Shown here: piece after piece, positions 10,149-18,746 of the stretch | How positions within the stretch are numbered: position 1 is the stretch's first letter | Layout: each line of letters begins with the position of its first letter | Origin: Micromonospora sp. LH3U1 | GTDB lineage: Bacteria; Actinomycetota; Actinomycetes; Mycobacteriales; Micromonosporaceae | Direction: 5' to 3' | DNA length: 64,000 bases | Assembly (NCBI RefSeq): GCF_028475105.1 | Contig: NZ_CP116936.1 | Coordinates: forward strand, 5,393,501-5,457,500 | The notes under the pieces: model-generated | Seen by the model: only the letters and a program-made list of their open reading frames with translations | What the model was told of the DNA's origin: nothing | Database searches by the model: none | Translations under genes and position numbers: made by a program

Positions 10149-13100
10149 CTACGCCTCCAGCACGCGTTGCGCGGCGGCGCGCGAGCGGCGGGCGGTGCGC
10201 AGGTATTCGTCGAGGAACTCCCCCGGGTCGTCCCGGCCGAGCAGCCGGACCACGCCGGCCAGTTCCACCCCGTGCCGGGGCAGTTGGTCGCCGGCCCGGC
10301 CCCGGACCAGCATCAACGCGTTGCGGACCTGCGCGGCCAGGGACCAACCGGCGGCCATCTCCGCGGCGTCCGCCGGGTCGATCAGGCCGGCCCGCTCGGC
10401 GGCCGCGAGAGCGTCGAGGGTACGCGTGCCGCGTAGCTCCGGGACAGCACCCGCGTGTCGGAGCTGGACGAGCTGCACCGCCCACTCCACGTCGGCGAGC
10501 CCTCCGCGACCCAGCTTGGTGTGGGTGGCCGGGTCGGCGCCACGGGGCAGCCGCTCATTCTCCACCCGGGCCTTGATCCGCCGAATCTCGACGACCTGCT
10601 CGCGGGTCAACCCGTCGGCCGGGTAGCGCACCGGCTCGATCATCGCCTCGAACTCGGCGCCCAGGTCGGCGTCGCCGCAGACGAACCGGGCGCGCAGCAG
10701 CGCCTGCGCCTCCCACACCCGCGACCAGCGGGCGTAGTACTGCGCGTACGCGGCGAGGCTGCGGACCAGCGGACCCTGCCGGCCTTCCGGGCGCAGGTCG
10801 GCGTCGACGCCCAGTGGCGGATCGGGGGCGGGCACGCCGAGCAGTCGGCGCAGCTCCTCGGCGATCGCACGAGCGGCGGCGCTGGCGGCGCTCTCGCTCG
10901 CCCCGGCGGGCGGGTCGTAGACGAACAGCACGTCGGCGTCGGAGAGGTAGTTCGACTCGTACCCGCCGAGCCGTCCCATGCCGATCACCGCGAACCGCAG
11001 CCCGGGCATCACCGGCTGACTGGTCTGGGCGGCGCGCAACGCGGCGGCCAGGGTGGCATCGGTGACGTCGGCGAGCGCCGTACCGACCTCGGTGATGTCG
11101 GCCAGCCCGGGAGTGGGCCGGTTCGCGCCGTCCGGCCGGGTGGGGGTGGGGGTGGGCGCGAGCGCGCCCGCCCGGCAGAGCACGTCGGCGCAGGCCACCC
11201 GCACCAGCTCCCGACGTCGCAACGCGCGCACCGCGCGGGTGGCCTCGACCGGGTCGGTGTGCCGGGCCGCCGCCGCGAGGAACCCCTCCCGCAACACCTC
11301 GCGGGAGCGCGGCACCAGCTCGTTCTCCTCGGCCAGCAGCCGCAGCGCCTCCGGGTCGCGGGCGAGCAGGTCGGCGACGTACCGGGACAGGGCGAGGACC
11401 CGGGCCAGCCGACGGGCGACCGGGCCGCCGTCGCGCAGCAGCCGCAGATACCAGGGGGTGCTGCCCAGTTTGTCGGAGACCTTCCGGTAGTTGAGCAGCC
11501 CCCGGTCCGGCTCCGGCGCGTCGGCGAACTCGCTGAGCAGCACCGGCAGCAGGGTCCGCTGGATCGCCGCCGTGCGACTCACCCCGCCGGTGAGTGCCTG
11601 TAGGTGGCGCAACGCCCCGGCCGGGTCGGCGAAGCCGAGGATCTCCAACCGGTGCCGGGCCGCCTCCGGGGTGAGGCGCAGCCCGTCGGCCGGCACCCGG
11701 GCCACCGACTCCAGCAGCGGCCGGTAGAGCAGTTTGGCGTGCAGCCGGCGTACCTCGGCGGCGTGGGTGACCCACTCGGCCCGGAAGCTCTCCACGGCGC
11801 TGCGCCCCGGCGTTGCCGTGAAACCCAACGCGGCGGCGAGCCAGCGCAACGCGCCCGGCTCGGCGGGCACGGTGTGCGTACGACGCAGGCCCTGCAGTTG
11901 GAGCCGGTGCTCGACGCTGCGCAGGAAGCGGTAGCCGCGCAGCAGCGCCTCTCCGTCTGCCCGACCGACGTAGCCACCGGCGACGAGCGCGCGCAGCGCC
12001 GGGATGGTGCCGGGCGCGCGCAGCGTCTCGTCACCGCGGCCGTGCACGAGTTGCAGCAACTGGACGGCGAACTCGATGTCCCGCAGCCCGCCGGGGCCGC
12101 GCTTGATTTCGCGCTCCAACTCCTTCGGCGGGATGTGGTCGATGATCCGGCGCCGCATGGCGCGGACGTCCTCGACCGCCTCGGGCCGCTCGGCCGCCCG
12201 CCAGACCAGCGGCGCGAGCTCGTCGATCCACTCCTGGGCCAGCGGCAGGTCACCGGCGGCCGGGCGGGCCTTCAGCAGCGCCTGGAACTCCCAGGTGCGC
12301 GCCCACCGGCGGTAGTAGGCCAGGTGGCTGGCGAGGGTCCGCACCAGCGGGCCACGATTACCCTCGGGGCGCAGCGCGGCGTCCACCGGCCAGGCCACCA
12401 GCCCACAGATGTGGATCAGCCGGGTCGCCACCAGGGTCGCGGCGGACAGGTCGGCGTCCTCGGCGGCCACGAAGATGACGTCCACGTCGGAGACGTAGTT
12501 CAACTCGCCGCCGCCGCACTTGCCCATCGCCACGACCGCGAGCCGGGGCCGCTCGGTGCCCTCCGCCAGCTCCGCGACGGCGATCTCGTACGCCGCGGCC
12601 AGCGTCGCGTCGGCCAGCGCGGAGAGCGCGGCCATGGTCTGCTCCAGGCCGCGCCCGCCGGTCAGGTCGGCCGCCGCGATCCGCAGCAACGCCAACCGGT
12701 ACGCGGTCCGCAGCACCGCCACCGGGTTGCCACCGTCGGTCGGCTCCAGCCGCCCCTCGGCGATCGGCGCGAGCCCGTCCGGGGCGGTACGCAGCGTCGA
12801 GGAGTGCTCGGGATGGGCCACCAGGTGATCGCCGAGGGCCGACGAGGCGCCGAGCACCGCGATCAGCCGCCGCCGCAGCCCCGGGTCGGTGTGCAGCTCC
12901 GCCAACAGCCCTGGCCCGGCGGTAACGCCGTCGGTGCGGCGTTCGGTGCCGCCGCTGGTGCGGCGTTCAGCCTCGACGATGCGGTGCAGCTGACGCAGCG
13001 CCAGATCCGGGTCGGCGGCCCGGGACAGGGCGGCGAGCAGTTCGGCGGCCACCTCGTCGACCGGCTCCTGCTCGACCGGCTGCCACAGGCGCAGCCCGTC

Positions 13101-13199
13101 CGGGCCGAGCAGGTCCGCGGCGCGCCCGCCGTCGTCGCCGTCGGCGGTGCCGAAGCCGTACCGGGCGAGTCGGCCCGGCGCCCTGCTCGGCCGGCTCAT
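10149..13199 (-). CDS. glnE: Bifunctional glutamine synthetase adenylyltransferase/deadenylylase, 1016 aa
   Basis: Adds AMP to, or removes it from, the regulatory tyrosine of GlnA1. Two nucleotidyltransferase modules are visible: the first has GKCGGGELNYVSDVDVIF at about residues 226-243, the second GMGRLGGYESNYLSDADVLF at about 739-758; each has the G-G/S-D-x-D metal-binding signature. The intervening GlnE helical segments include GPGGLRDIEFAVQLLQL and GRGGLADVEWAVQLVQL. Length fits the family (about 950-1020). ATG 13199 overlaps the stop of the preceding amidotransferase gene by one base (TGATG), so translation is coupled. The glnA1 target, with its tyrosine, is 5 kb away. Confidence 0.96.
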   Translation of the reverse strand: MSRPSRAPGRLARYGFGTADGDDGGRAADLLGPDGLRLWQPVEQEPVDEVAAELLAALSRAADPDLALRQLHRIVEAERRTSGGTERRTDGVTAGPGLLAELHTDPGLRRRLIAVLGASSALGDHLVAHPEHSSTLRTAPDGLAPIAEGRLEPTDGGNPVAVLRTAYRLALLRIAAADLTGGRGLEQTMAALSALADATLAAAYEIAVAELAEGTERPRLAVVAMGKCGGGELNYVSDVDVIFVAAEDADLSAATLVATRLIHICGLVAWPVDAALRPEGNRGPLVRTLASHLAYYRRWARTWEFQALLKARPAAGDLPLAQEWIDELAPLVWRAAERPEAVEDVRAMRRRIIDHIPPKELEREIKRGPGGLRDIEFAVQLLQLVHGRGDETLRAPGTIPALRALVAGGYVGRADGEALLRGYRFLRSVEHRLQLQGLRRTHTVPAEPGALRWLAAALGFTATPGRSAVESFRAEWVTHAAEVRRLHAKLLYRPLLESVARVPADGLRLTPEAARHRLEILGFADPAGALRHLQALTGGVSRTAAIQRTLLPVLLSEFADAPEPDRGLLNYRKVSDKLGSTPWYLRLLRDGGPVARRLARVLALSRYVADLLARDPEALRLLAEENELVPRSREVLREGFLAAAARHTDPVEATRAVRALRRRELVRVACADVLCRAGALAPTPTPTRPDGANRPTPGLADITEVGTALADVTDATLAAALRAAQTSQPVMPGLRFAVIGMGRLGGYESNYLSDADVLFVYDPPAGASESAASAAARAIAEELRRLLGVPAPDPPLGVDADLRPEGRQGPLVRSLAAYAQYYARWSRVWEAQALLRARFVCGDADLGAEFEAMIEPVRYPADGLTREQVVEIRRIKARVENERLPRGADPATHTKLGRGGLADVEWAVQLVQLRHAGAVPELRGTRTLDALAAAERAGLIDPADAAEMAAGWSLAAQVRNALMLVRGRAGDQLPRHGVELAGVVRLLGRDDPGEFLDEYLRTARRSRAAAQRVLEA

Positions 13200-13966
13200 C
13201 AGTGCCCGAGCAACGGCAGGCCGCGCCGCGTCGTGCTGTCGTCCAGCTCGCCGAGGGCCAGCGCGGCGAACCGGGCGGCGAACGGCTGCCAGACCTCCTC
13301 GACGTCGGCCAGCACCGAGGCGCAGGCCGCGACGACCAGCTCCGGGTCGTAGCCCAGCTCGGCGAGCTGGGTCGAGTCGGTGGCCCAGTCGGCGATCATC
13401 GCGGCGTCGCACTCGATGTGGAACTGCAACCCCCATGCCCGGTCGCCGAGCCGGAACGCCTGGTGCGGGTAGCGGGTGGACGCGGCCAGCAGCGTGGCGC
13501 CCCGGGGCAGCTCGGTGATCTCGTCGGAGTGCCACTGGAGCACGTCCGGGATCAACGGCACGTACCGGAACAACGGGTCACCCTCGGCGGCGTCACGCCG
13601 GCCGACCACACCGGGGCCGATCTCCGGCCCGGACGGACTCCGCTCGACCAGCCCGGCGTGCGCGGTCGCGAGCAGCTGCGCGCCCAGGCAGACGGCCAGG
13701 GTGGGCACCCGGTACCGGACCGCCTTGCGCAGCAGGCCCTCCACGGCGGGGAACCAGGGTGCGCCGGGCGAGCCGTCCGGCAGCGGGTACGCCTGTTGGT
13801 CGCCGCCGAGCACCACCAGCGCCGCGTACCCCTCCAGGTCGGCGGGGAGCTCGTCGCCGGCGTGCGGGCGAACCACCCACAGCTCCAGCCCAGCCTCGGT
13901 CAGCCACTCACCCAGCCGGCGCGCATCGTCCGTCGGGTCGTTCTCGATCACCAGCGCGGTTGCCAC
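13199..13966 (-). CDS. Class I glutamine amidotransferase-like protein, 255 aa
   Basis: A GATase1 fold with the nucleophile elbow TLAVCLGAQLLA (Cys at about residue 93) and the catalytic His and Glu in GLQFHIECD near residue 182, so the Cys-His-Glu triad is complete. It resembles the stand-alone GuaA-type amidotransferases that hydrolyse glutamine or gamma-glutamyl amides. Its coding end overlaps the start of glnE by one base, tying it to glutamine metabolism; the true substrate is unknown. GTG 13966 lies six bases after TAGCCT (13973-13978, reverse strand), so the operon mRNA is probably leaderless. Confidence 0.85.
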   Translation of the reverse strand: MATALVIENDPTDDARRLGEWLTEAGLELWVVRPHAGDELPADLEGYAALVVLGGDQQAYPLPDGSPGAPWFPAVEGLLRKAVRYRVPTLAVCLGAQLLATAHAGLVERSPSGPEIGPGVVGRRDAAEGDPLFRYVPLIPDVLQWHSDEITELPRGATLLAASTRYPHQAFRLGDRAWGLQFHIECDAAMIADWATDSTQLAELGYDPELVVAACASVLADVEEVWQPFAARFAALALGELDDSTTRRGLPLLGH

Positions 13967-13984
13967 CCGTCGAGGCTAGCCGGT

Positions 13985-13998
13985 GCACCACGTGGTGC
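13985..13998. promoter_or_regulatory. Perfect 14-bp palindrome between divergent leaderless promoters
   Basis: GCACCACGTGGTGC is a perfect palindrome placed about 7 bases upstream of the -10 of the amidotransferase-glnE operon (13973-13978), thus over its spacer or -35 region, and 38 bases upstream of the -10 (14037-14042) of the LD-carboxypeptidase gene. It is a good candidate operator; no regulator is encoded alongside. Confidence 0.5.
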
Positions 13999-14050
13999 CA
14001 CGCCCCGCCACAGGCCCGCGCCGCCGTGGTGCTCGTTAGGCTCTGCGGTT

Positions 14051-14986
14051 GTGATCAGCGAGGACACCCCCGCCGTCCGCCCGCCCGTGCTGCGCCCGGG
14101 TGACACGGTGCTGCTGGTGTCGCCGTCGGGGCCGACCTCGCCGGAGCGGGTGGCCCGGGGCATGGAGTTGCTCATCGGTTGGGGTCTGCGGCCGGTGCCG
14201 GCCCCGAACGCGTACGCCCGCCACGGCTACCTCGCCGGCACCGACGAGCTGCGCGCCGCCGACCTGAACGCGGCGTTCGCCGACCCGAAGGTACGCGGGG
14301 TGATCTGCACCCGGGGCGGATACGGCGCCCAGCGGATCGTGGACGCCATCGACATGGCCGCCGTGCGCCGCGACCCCAAGGTGGTGGCCGGCTTCTCGGA
14401 CATCACCGCGTTGCAGTTCGCATTGTGGCGGGGTGCCCGGCTGGCCGGGGTGCACGGCCCGGGGGCGGCCTGGCGGGACGAGCGGACCCCGCTGCGCTCC
14501 GCCGAGTCCCTGCACGCGGCGCTGATGACGACCGAGCCGGTGTCGGTCGCCGCGGTGCCCACCGAGGACACCTTCGGCGTACGCGTCCCGGGTCGCGCCA
14601 CCGGCACCCTGCTCGGCGGCAACCTGTGCATGATCGCCGCGTCGATCGGTACGCCGGACCTGCCCGACCTGACCGGTGCGGTGCTGTTGATCGAGGACGT
14701 GCAGGAGCCCCCGTACAAGGTCGATCGGATGCTCACCCACCTGCGCCGGGCCGGAGCGCTGGACGGGCTGGCCGGGGTGGCGGTCGGGCAGTTCACCAAC
14801 TGCGGCGACGGCTGGGACACCACGATCGCCGACGTACTCACCGAACGCCTGGGCGACCTGGGCGTACCGGTGCTCGGCGGCCTGCCGATCGGTCACGGCC
14901 CCAACCAGCTAACCGTCCCGGTAGGCACCCAAGCCACCCTGGACACCACCACCGCCACCCTCTCCGTAACCCCAGCCGTCCGGTAA
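14051..14986 (+). CDS. LD-carboxypeptidase, peptidase family S66, 311 aa
   Basis: Family S66 enzymes cut the L,D-peptide bond of muropeptides during peptidoglycan recycling, or the related microcin C7. Visible motifs: LLVSPSGP near the start, CTRGGYGAQRI, the nucleophile Ser116 in AGFSDITALQ, Glu near residue 215 in LLIEDVQE, and His near 282 in GLPIGHGPNQ; together these give the Ser-Glu-His triad. No signal peptide, so cytoplasmic as expected for recycling. GTG 14051 is eight bases after TAGGCT (14037-14042) with no ribosome site: leaderless. The last codons run into a duplicated ACCCCAGCCGTCCGGT unit. Confidence 0.9.
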   Translation: MISEDTPAVRPPVLRPGDTVLLVSPSGPTSPERVARGMELLIGWGLRPVPAPNAYARHGYLAGTDELRAADLNAAFADPKVRGVICTRGGYGAQRIVDAIDMAAVRRDPKVVAGFSDITALQFALWRGARLAGVHGPGAAWRDERTPLRSAESLHAALMTTEPVSVAAVPTEDTFGVRVPGRATGTLLGGNLCMIAASIGTPDLPDLTGAVLLIEDVQEPPYKVDRMLTHLRRAGALDGLAGVAVGQFTNCGDGWDTTIADVLTERLGDLGVPVLGGLPIGHGPNQLTVPVGTQATLDTTTATLSVTPAVR

Positions 14987-15033
14987 CCCCAGCCGTCCGG
15001 TGCCCCCCCCCCCCCGCCGTCCGGTGCCCCCGG

Positions 15034-15089
15034 TGATCAAGAGGTTTGCGTCATTCCCGGGCGGGATCCTGACGCAAACCTCTTGATCA
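15034..15089. repeat. Intergenic GATC-bounded hairpin B (perfect 20-bp arms)
   Basis: TGATCAAGAGGTTTGCGTCA (15034-15053) and its exact complement (15070-15089) flank a 16-base loop. It lies between converging genes, and the outermost TGATCA contains the stop codon of the streptogramin lyase gene on the reverse strand. Just upstream is a run of 13 C residues (about 15003-15015) following the duplicated end of the LD-carboxypeptidase gene. Confidence 0.85.
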
Positions 15090-15995
15090 ACTAGCCGGGG
15101 TGGGGGTGAGGGTGGGGGTGAGGCGGGCGACTGGGCCGATCTCCAGGGCGGCCCAGACCACACCGTCGGGGGCGACCGTGATGCCGTGCGGCTCGGCGGC
15201 CGGGGTGGGCAGGTCGTAGCCGTCGATCCGTCCGGCGTGGTCGAGGTGGCCGATCCGGTTGGCACCCCACTCGGTGAACCAGGCGCCGCCGGCCGGGTCG
15301 GCCACGATCGCGTGCGGGCGGGCCGCCCGGTCCGGTAACGGGAACTCGGCCACCTCGCCGTCCGAGGTGATCCGGCCGAGCTGACCGGCGGCGATTTCCA
15401 CGAACCAGAGCGCGCCGTCACCGCCGAGGGTGATGCCGACCGGGCCGGCGCTCTCGGTGGGCAGCGGGTGCAGGGTCACCGCGCCGGCGAGGTCGATCCG
15501 ACCGATCGCGTTCGCCTGGTTGAGGGTGAACCAGAGCGCCTGGTCCGGGCCCGCGGTGATCATCGAGGGCATACCGCCGGTCACCGGCAGCGGGAACGCG
15601 GTGACCGCGCCGTCGGTGTCCACCCGGCCGATCGTGTCGGAGGTCATTCCGGCGTACCAGAGTGCGCCGTCGGGGCCGACCGCGATGCCGCCCGGCCCGG
15701 TGCCGGCCGGCAGGGCGACCGTTCGCTGTTCGCCGTCGACGCTGATCCGGCCGATCCGGTCGTCCCCGGAGCGGGTGAACCAGAGGGCGCCGTCCGGTCC
15801 GCTGGTGATGATCAGCGGTCGGCCGCCGGCCGGATCCAGCGGGTAGGTCCGCACCGCGCCGTCGGGAGCCAACCGGGCGATCGCACCGGCGTGGACCAGC
15901 GTCAGCCAGAGCGCGCCGTCGGGGCCGACCGTGACGCCGTACGGACCGGCGCCCGCTGCGGCGAGCGGGATCTCACGAATCTCGGCGGTTGTCAC
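15087..15995 (-). CDS. Virginiamycin B lyase (Vgb) homologue, 302 aa
   Basis: Vgb linearises type B streptogramins by an elimination reaction. The protein consists of about seven repeats of roughly 42 residues, each with a GPDGALW or near-identical turn, i.e. a seven-bladed beta-propeller. Blades 6-7 contain PHAIVADPAGGAWFTEWG and EPHGITVAPDG..WAALE, where the catalytic His and Glu of Vgb are expected. Length is that of known Vgb (about 295-300). GTG 15995 has AAGGATC about ten bases upstream; there is no signal peptide. Whether it confers resistance is not shown; many actinomycete homologues have unknown physiological roles. The C-terminal tail is a degenerate TLTPTPT repeat. Confidence 0.85.
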   Translation of the reverse strand: MTTAEIREIPLAAAGAGPYGVTVGPDGALWLTLVHAGAIARLAPDGAVRTYPLDPAGGRPLIITSGPDGALWFTRSGDDRIGRISVDGEQRTVALPAGTGPGGIAVGPDGALWYAGMTSDTIGRVDTDGAVTAFPLPVTGGMPSMITAGPDQALWFTLNQANAIGRIDLAGAVTLHPLPTESAGPVGITLGGDGALWFVEIAAGQLGRITSDGEVAEFPLPDRAARPHAIVADPAGGAWFTEWGANRIGHLDHAGRIDGYDLPTPAAEPHGITVAPDGVVWAALEIGPVARLTPTLTPTPAS

Positions 15996-16084
15996 GAGGC
16001 GTGATCCTTTCGTCGGGGGGTTTTCCACCCTGCCCGCACAAACGACGACGTTGCAACCGGTTTGTCCGGCTGCCGGTCTGGAAT

Positions 16085-16100
16085 TGTCAGCCCGCTGACA
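16085..16100. promoter_or_regulatory. Inverted repeat upstream of the secreted protein gene
   Basis: TGTCAGC and GCTGACA separated by CC, 80 bases upstream of the ATG at 16181 and 90 bases upstream of the divergent Vgb gene. Candidate operator; regulator unknown. Confidence 0.45.
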
Positions 16101-16180
16101 GGGTCGCCATGGGCTCCACCCAGACTTCCCGGTCACTGTCGGTGACGTCATCGCAGCACCAACGACAACCTGGAGGACCG

Positions 16181-16753
16181 ATGTTCCGCACGATGTCGAA
16201 GAAGCACCTGCTGGCCAGCGTGGCTGCCGCCGGTGTGCTCGGCGTGGGGATCGCCGCCCCCACGATGGCGTTCGCCGCTGACGGGGGCACCCCGACGCCG
16301 AGCGCCAGCAGCAGCGAGCAGCCGCAGCAGCAGGACCGGCAGACCGACAAGAAGGGCGACCGGCAGGGCGAGTTCGCCGAGTCGCTCGCCAAGGAGTTGG
16401 GCGTTCCCACCGAGAAGGTGACCGCCGCGCTGGAGAAGCTGCGTGAGCAGCACAAGCCGGCCGACCGGCCGGAGCGCCCGTCCGCCGAGGACCGCCAGGC
16501 CGCCCTCAAGGAGCGGCTGGACCAGGCGGTCAAGGACGGCAAGATCACTCAGGAGCAGGCCGACGCCATCACCGCTGCCAGCGAGGCCGGCGTCCTCACC
16601 GGCCCGGGCGGCAAGGGTGGCCCGGGTGAGAAGGGTGGCCCCGGTCACAAGGGTGGCCCGGGTGGCCACGCTGACAAGGGTGGCGCCGACGGTCAGGGTG
16701 CCCCGCAGGGCTCCGACCAGCAGGACGCTCCCGAGGCCACGCCCAGCGAGTGA
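16181..16753 (+). CDS. Secreted helical protein with Gly-rich repeat tail, 190 aa
   Basis: ATG 16181 has GGAGGACC just upstream. A signal peptide is clear: basic start, hydrophobic LLASVAAAGVLGVGIAAP, and an AFA-A cleavage site near residue 32. The mature part has a Ser/Gln-rich linker, then EFAESLAKELGVPTEKVTAA and LKERLDQAVKDGKITQEQAD, two short helical motifs common in secreted actinobacterial proteins of unknown function. It ends in four GGPGxKGG-type collagen-like repeats and a Gly/Asp tail. A role in the envelope or as a secreted chaperone-like factor is possible but unproven. A 12-bp hairpin follows. Confidence 0.75.
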   Translation: MFRTMSKKHLLASVAAAGVLGVGIAAPTMAFAADGGTPTPSASSSEQPQQQDRQTDKKGDRQGEFAESLAKELGVPTEKVTAALEKLREQHKPADRPERPSAEDRQAALKERLDQAVKDGKITQEQADAITAASEAGVLTGPGGKGGPGEKGGPGHKGGPGGHADKGGADGQGAPQGSDQQDAPEATPSE

Positions 16754-16804
16754 CCCACGGCGGTCCCGCCCCGGCGGATCCGCTTGATCCACTCCGTTCC
16801 GCGC

Positions 16805-16843
16805 GATGGGGCGGTGTCCACGACATGTGGGCACCGCCCCATC
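16805..16843. terminator. Hairpin between secreted protein and VOC genes
   Basis: GATGGGGCGGTG (16805-16816) pairs with CACCGCCCCATC (16832-16843) around a 15-base loop, at a convergent junction; likely bidirectional terminator. Confidence 0.65.
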
Positions 16844-16920
16844 CGTCGTCTGGAGTCGATCAGACCGGGATGAGCGGCGGCCACCGATCCCCACCGAGAC
16901 GCGGCGGTCCGTCGTCCCCG

Positions 16921-17298
16921 TCAGCCCTGGGTGGGTGGCGGCGTGAACACGCCCAGGTGATTCCCGGCCGGATCGAGCAGGTGGGCGAGCGTGAGCCCGC
17001 TCGGCGCGGTGCGTACCGGCACCAGCACCTTGCCGCCGGCCGCCTCGGCCCGGCGGCAGGTCTCTGCCACGTCGGCGACTTCCGCGTAGAACACCGCGTA
17101 ATTGGGCGACGTCCCGTCGGTGCCCCGGATCGCTCCACCGATCCCGGTGTCGCCACCGGCCCCGGTGACGCGGTAGGACCCGCCGTTGGCCGAGCCCTGC
17201 TCCTCGAAGGTCCAGCCGAACAGCTCGCCGTAGAACCGTTCCGCCTCGTCCGGCTGGTTGGTGCCGATCTCGAACCAGGTGATGGGCGTCGTGGACAT
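16921..17298 (-). CDS. VOC (glyoxalase/bleomycin resistance) family protein, 125 aa
   Basis: Two beta-alpha-beta-beta-beta modules: TPITWFEIGTNQPDEAERFY at the start and the second module ending LLDPAGNHLGVFTPP. Such proteins use a metal centre for isomerisation, ring cleavage or ligand sequestration; the substrate cannot be told. ATG 17298 has TGGAGG seven bases upstream. The WYL regulator 188 bases upstream on the same strand may control it. The gap (17299-17486) includes a tandem GGCCCAGGGCCGACA-type repeat at about 17418-17470. Confidence 0.85.
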   Translation of the reverse strand: MSTTPITWFEIGTNQPDEAERFYGELFGWTFEEQGSANGGSYRVTGAGGDTGIGGAIRGTDGTSPNYAVFYAEVADVAETCRRAEAAGGKVLVPVRTAPSGLTLAHLLDPAGNHLGVFTPPPTQG

Positions 17299-17486
17299 CT
17301 GCTGCCTCCAGAGTTTCCCCGGCCGGTCGTTCGGCCGTCGTCTGGAGCAGTCTCGGGGTCGTCCGCGACACCGTCCTGTCGGTGTTTCCGGATTACCTGA
17401 CGGGGTCGGTGCCGGCAGGCCCAGGGCCGACAAGGCCCGGCCCAGGGCCGACACGCCCCGGCCCGGGGCCGTCGCACCGGTGCGGC

Positions 17487-18179
17487 TCAGACCAGGCTCA
17501 GCGGCCGCACCCGCTCGGCCGGGATGTCGAGATCCGTCGGGCGGAACTCCCGGACCACCACGTCGGGCAGCGCCTGGACGCTCTGGATCCGGTCGGTACG
17601 AAAGCACCGCAGCTCGTCGCGGAGCCGGCACCAGGCGAGCAGGTACCAGTGTCGTGGGTTGCCGAGGTAGCCGAGCGGCTCGACGTCACGAACCGAGTCG
17701 GTGCCGGCGCGGTCGGCGTACCGGATGCGCAGCACCCGCCGCGCGGCGACCGCGTCGGCGACGGTGGCCGGGACGGGCGTGGCCGGCCCGTCGCCGACCA
17801 GGTGCACGCGGCCGGCGAGCCGGTGCGCCTCGGCGGCGTCGGCGGCCGGCAGCACGGCCACCAGTTTGCGCAGCGCGGTGGCACCCGGCCCGGCGAACGG
17901 CGTGCCGGCGAGCCGATGCAACGCGACGGCCATCGCCACCGCCTCGGCGGCGGTCAGGTTGACCGGCGGCAGGGTGCGGGCGCGGTCCAGCACGTAGCCG
18001 CCGGTGCGCCCGGACTCGGCCCAGATCGGCACGCCGGACTCCTGTAACGCGCCGAGGTCCCGTTCGATGGTCCGACTGCTCACCTCGAAGCGCGCGGCCA
18101 GCCAGCGGGCGCTGCGCGGCCGTGGCGACACCGCCCGCAACTCCTCGACCAGCGCGTAGAGACGGTCCGTGCGGTTCAT
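17487..18179 (-). CDS. WYL-domain transcriptional regulator (HTH_11), 230 aa
   Basis: Residues 1-55 hold a winged helix of the DeoR/HTH_11 type (NRTDRLYALVEEL, then SSRTIERDLGALQESG). The C-terminal half has the WYL signature region, with RHWYLLAWCRLRDELRCFRTDRI near residue 175. WYL domains bind ligands or nucleic acid and control the helix-turn-helix. ATG 18179 is chosen over an upstream ATG because TAGCGT (18187-18192, reverse strand) is seven bases before it, the leaderless arrangement. It probably regulates itself and the VOC gene. Confidence 0.85.
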   Translation of the reverse strand: MNRTDRLYALVEELRAVSPRPRSARWLAARFEVSSRTIERDLGALQESGVPIWAESGRTGGYVLDRARTLPPVNLTAAEAVAMAVALHRLAGTPFAGPGATALRKLVAVLPAADAAEAHRLAGRVHLVGDGPATPVPATVADAVAARRVLRIRYADRAGTDSVRDVEPLGYLGNPRHWYLLAWCRLRDELRCFRTDRIQSVQALPDVVVREFRPTDLDIPAERVRPLSLV

Positions 18180-18230
18180 GCCCGGCACGCTACGGCCGGG
18201 GTACGACGGACCGGGGTGCGACGAGCGCGC

Positions 18231-18656
18231 TCAGGCGATGCAGGCGCAGACGATCAGCGCGGCACCGAAGTGGGTGGCGGCGCTCACCCGGGCCGCCGGG
18301 TGCGGCTCGGGCGAGCAGATGACCTCGCCGAGCTTGCCCGGGGTGAGCAGGTCCAGCACCACAAAGGCCAGCGCCATGATGGCCAACCCGACCAGCCCGA
18401 ACACCACGGTGGAGGCGAGCCCTCTGCCGAAGTCGCTGTAGCTGGTCAGGATCGCGGTGAACACGATCCCGGCGATGCCGAGCTGGTTGGCGGCGAGCAG
18501 CAGCCCCGCGTTGGCGTTGCGGTCCACCCAGATCAGGTCCCGCAACCGGCCCGGGGTCAGCAGGTCGACCAACCCGAACCCGGCCGCCATGAGCCCGACG
18601 CCCACGATCCCGAACACGACGCTCTGCCAGGCACCGCTGAGCAGATCCTCCAGCAC
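18231..18656 (-). CDS. DUF350 membrane protein, 141 aa
   Basis: Two homologous membrane modules: VVFGIVGVGLMAAGFGLVDL and VVFGLVGLAIMALAFVVLDL, each followed by LTPGxL. Four hydrophobic segments in all, plus a short C-terminal CACIA end. DUF350 proteins are small polytopic membrane proteins of unknown function, sometimes near glutathionylspermidine-synthase-like or polyamine genes; the upstream neighbour here is glnA2, whose Streptomyces relative acts on polyamines, so a link is conceivable. The GTG start at 18656 follows GGGAGG with a seven-base gap. Confidence 0.8.
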   Translation of the reverse strand: MLEDLLSGAWQSVVFGIVGVGLMAAGFGLVDLLTPGRLRDLIWVDRNANAGLLLAANQLGIAGIVFTAILTSYSDFGRGLASTVVFGLVGLAIMALAFVVLDLLTPGKLGEVICSPEPHPAARVSAATHFGAALIVCACIA

Positions 18657-18746
18657 CGACTTGCCTCCCGACTCTCCGCCCGGAGGGGGTACCGGCGCGG
18701 TGATCGAGACGATAGCGGCAGCGCGCAACCGCGTCAGCCCCTGCGG

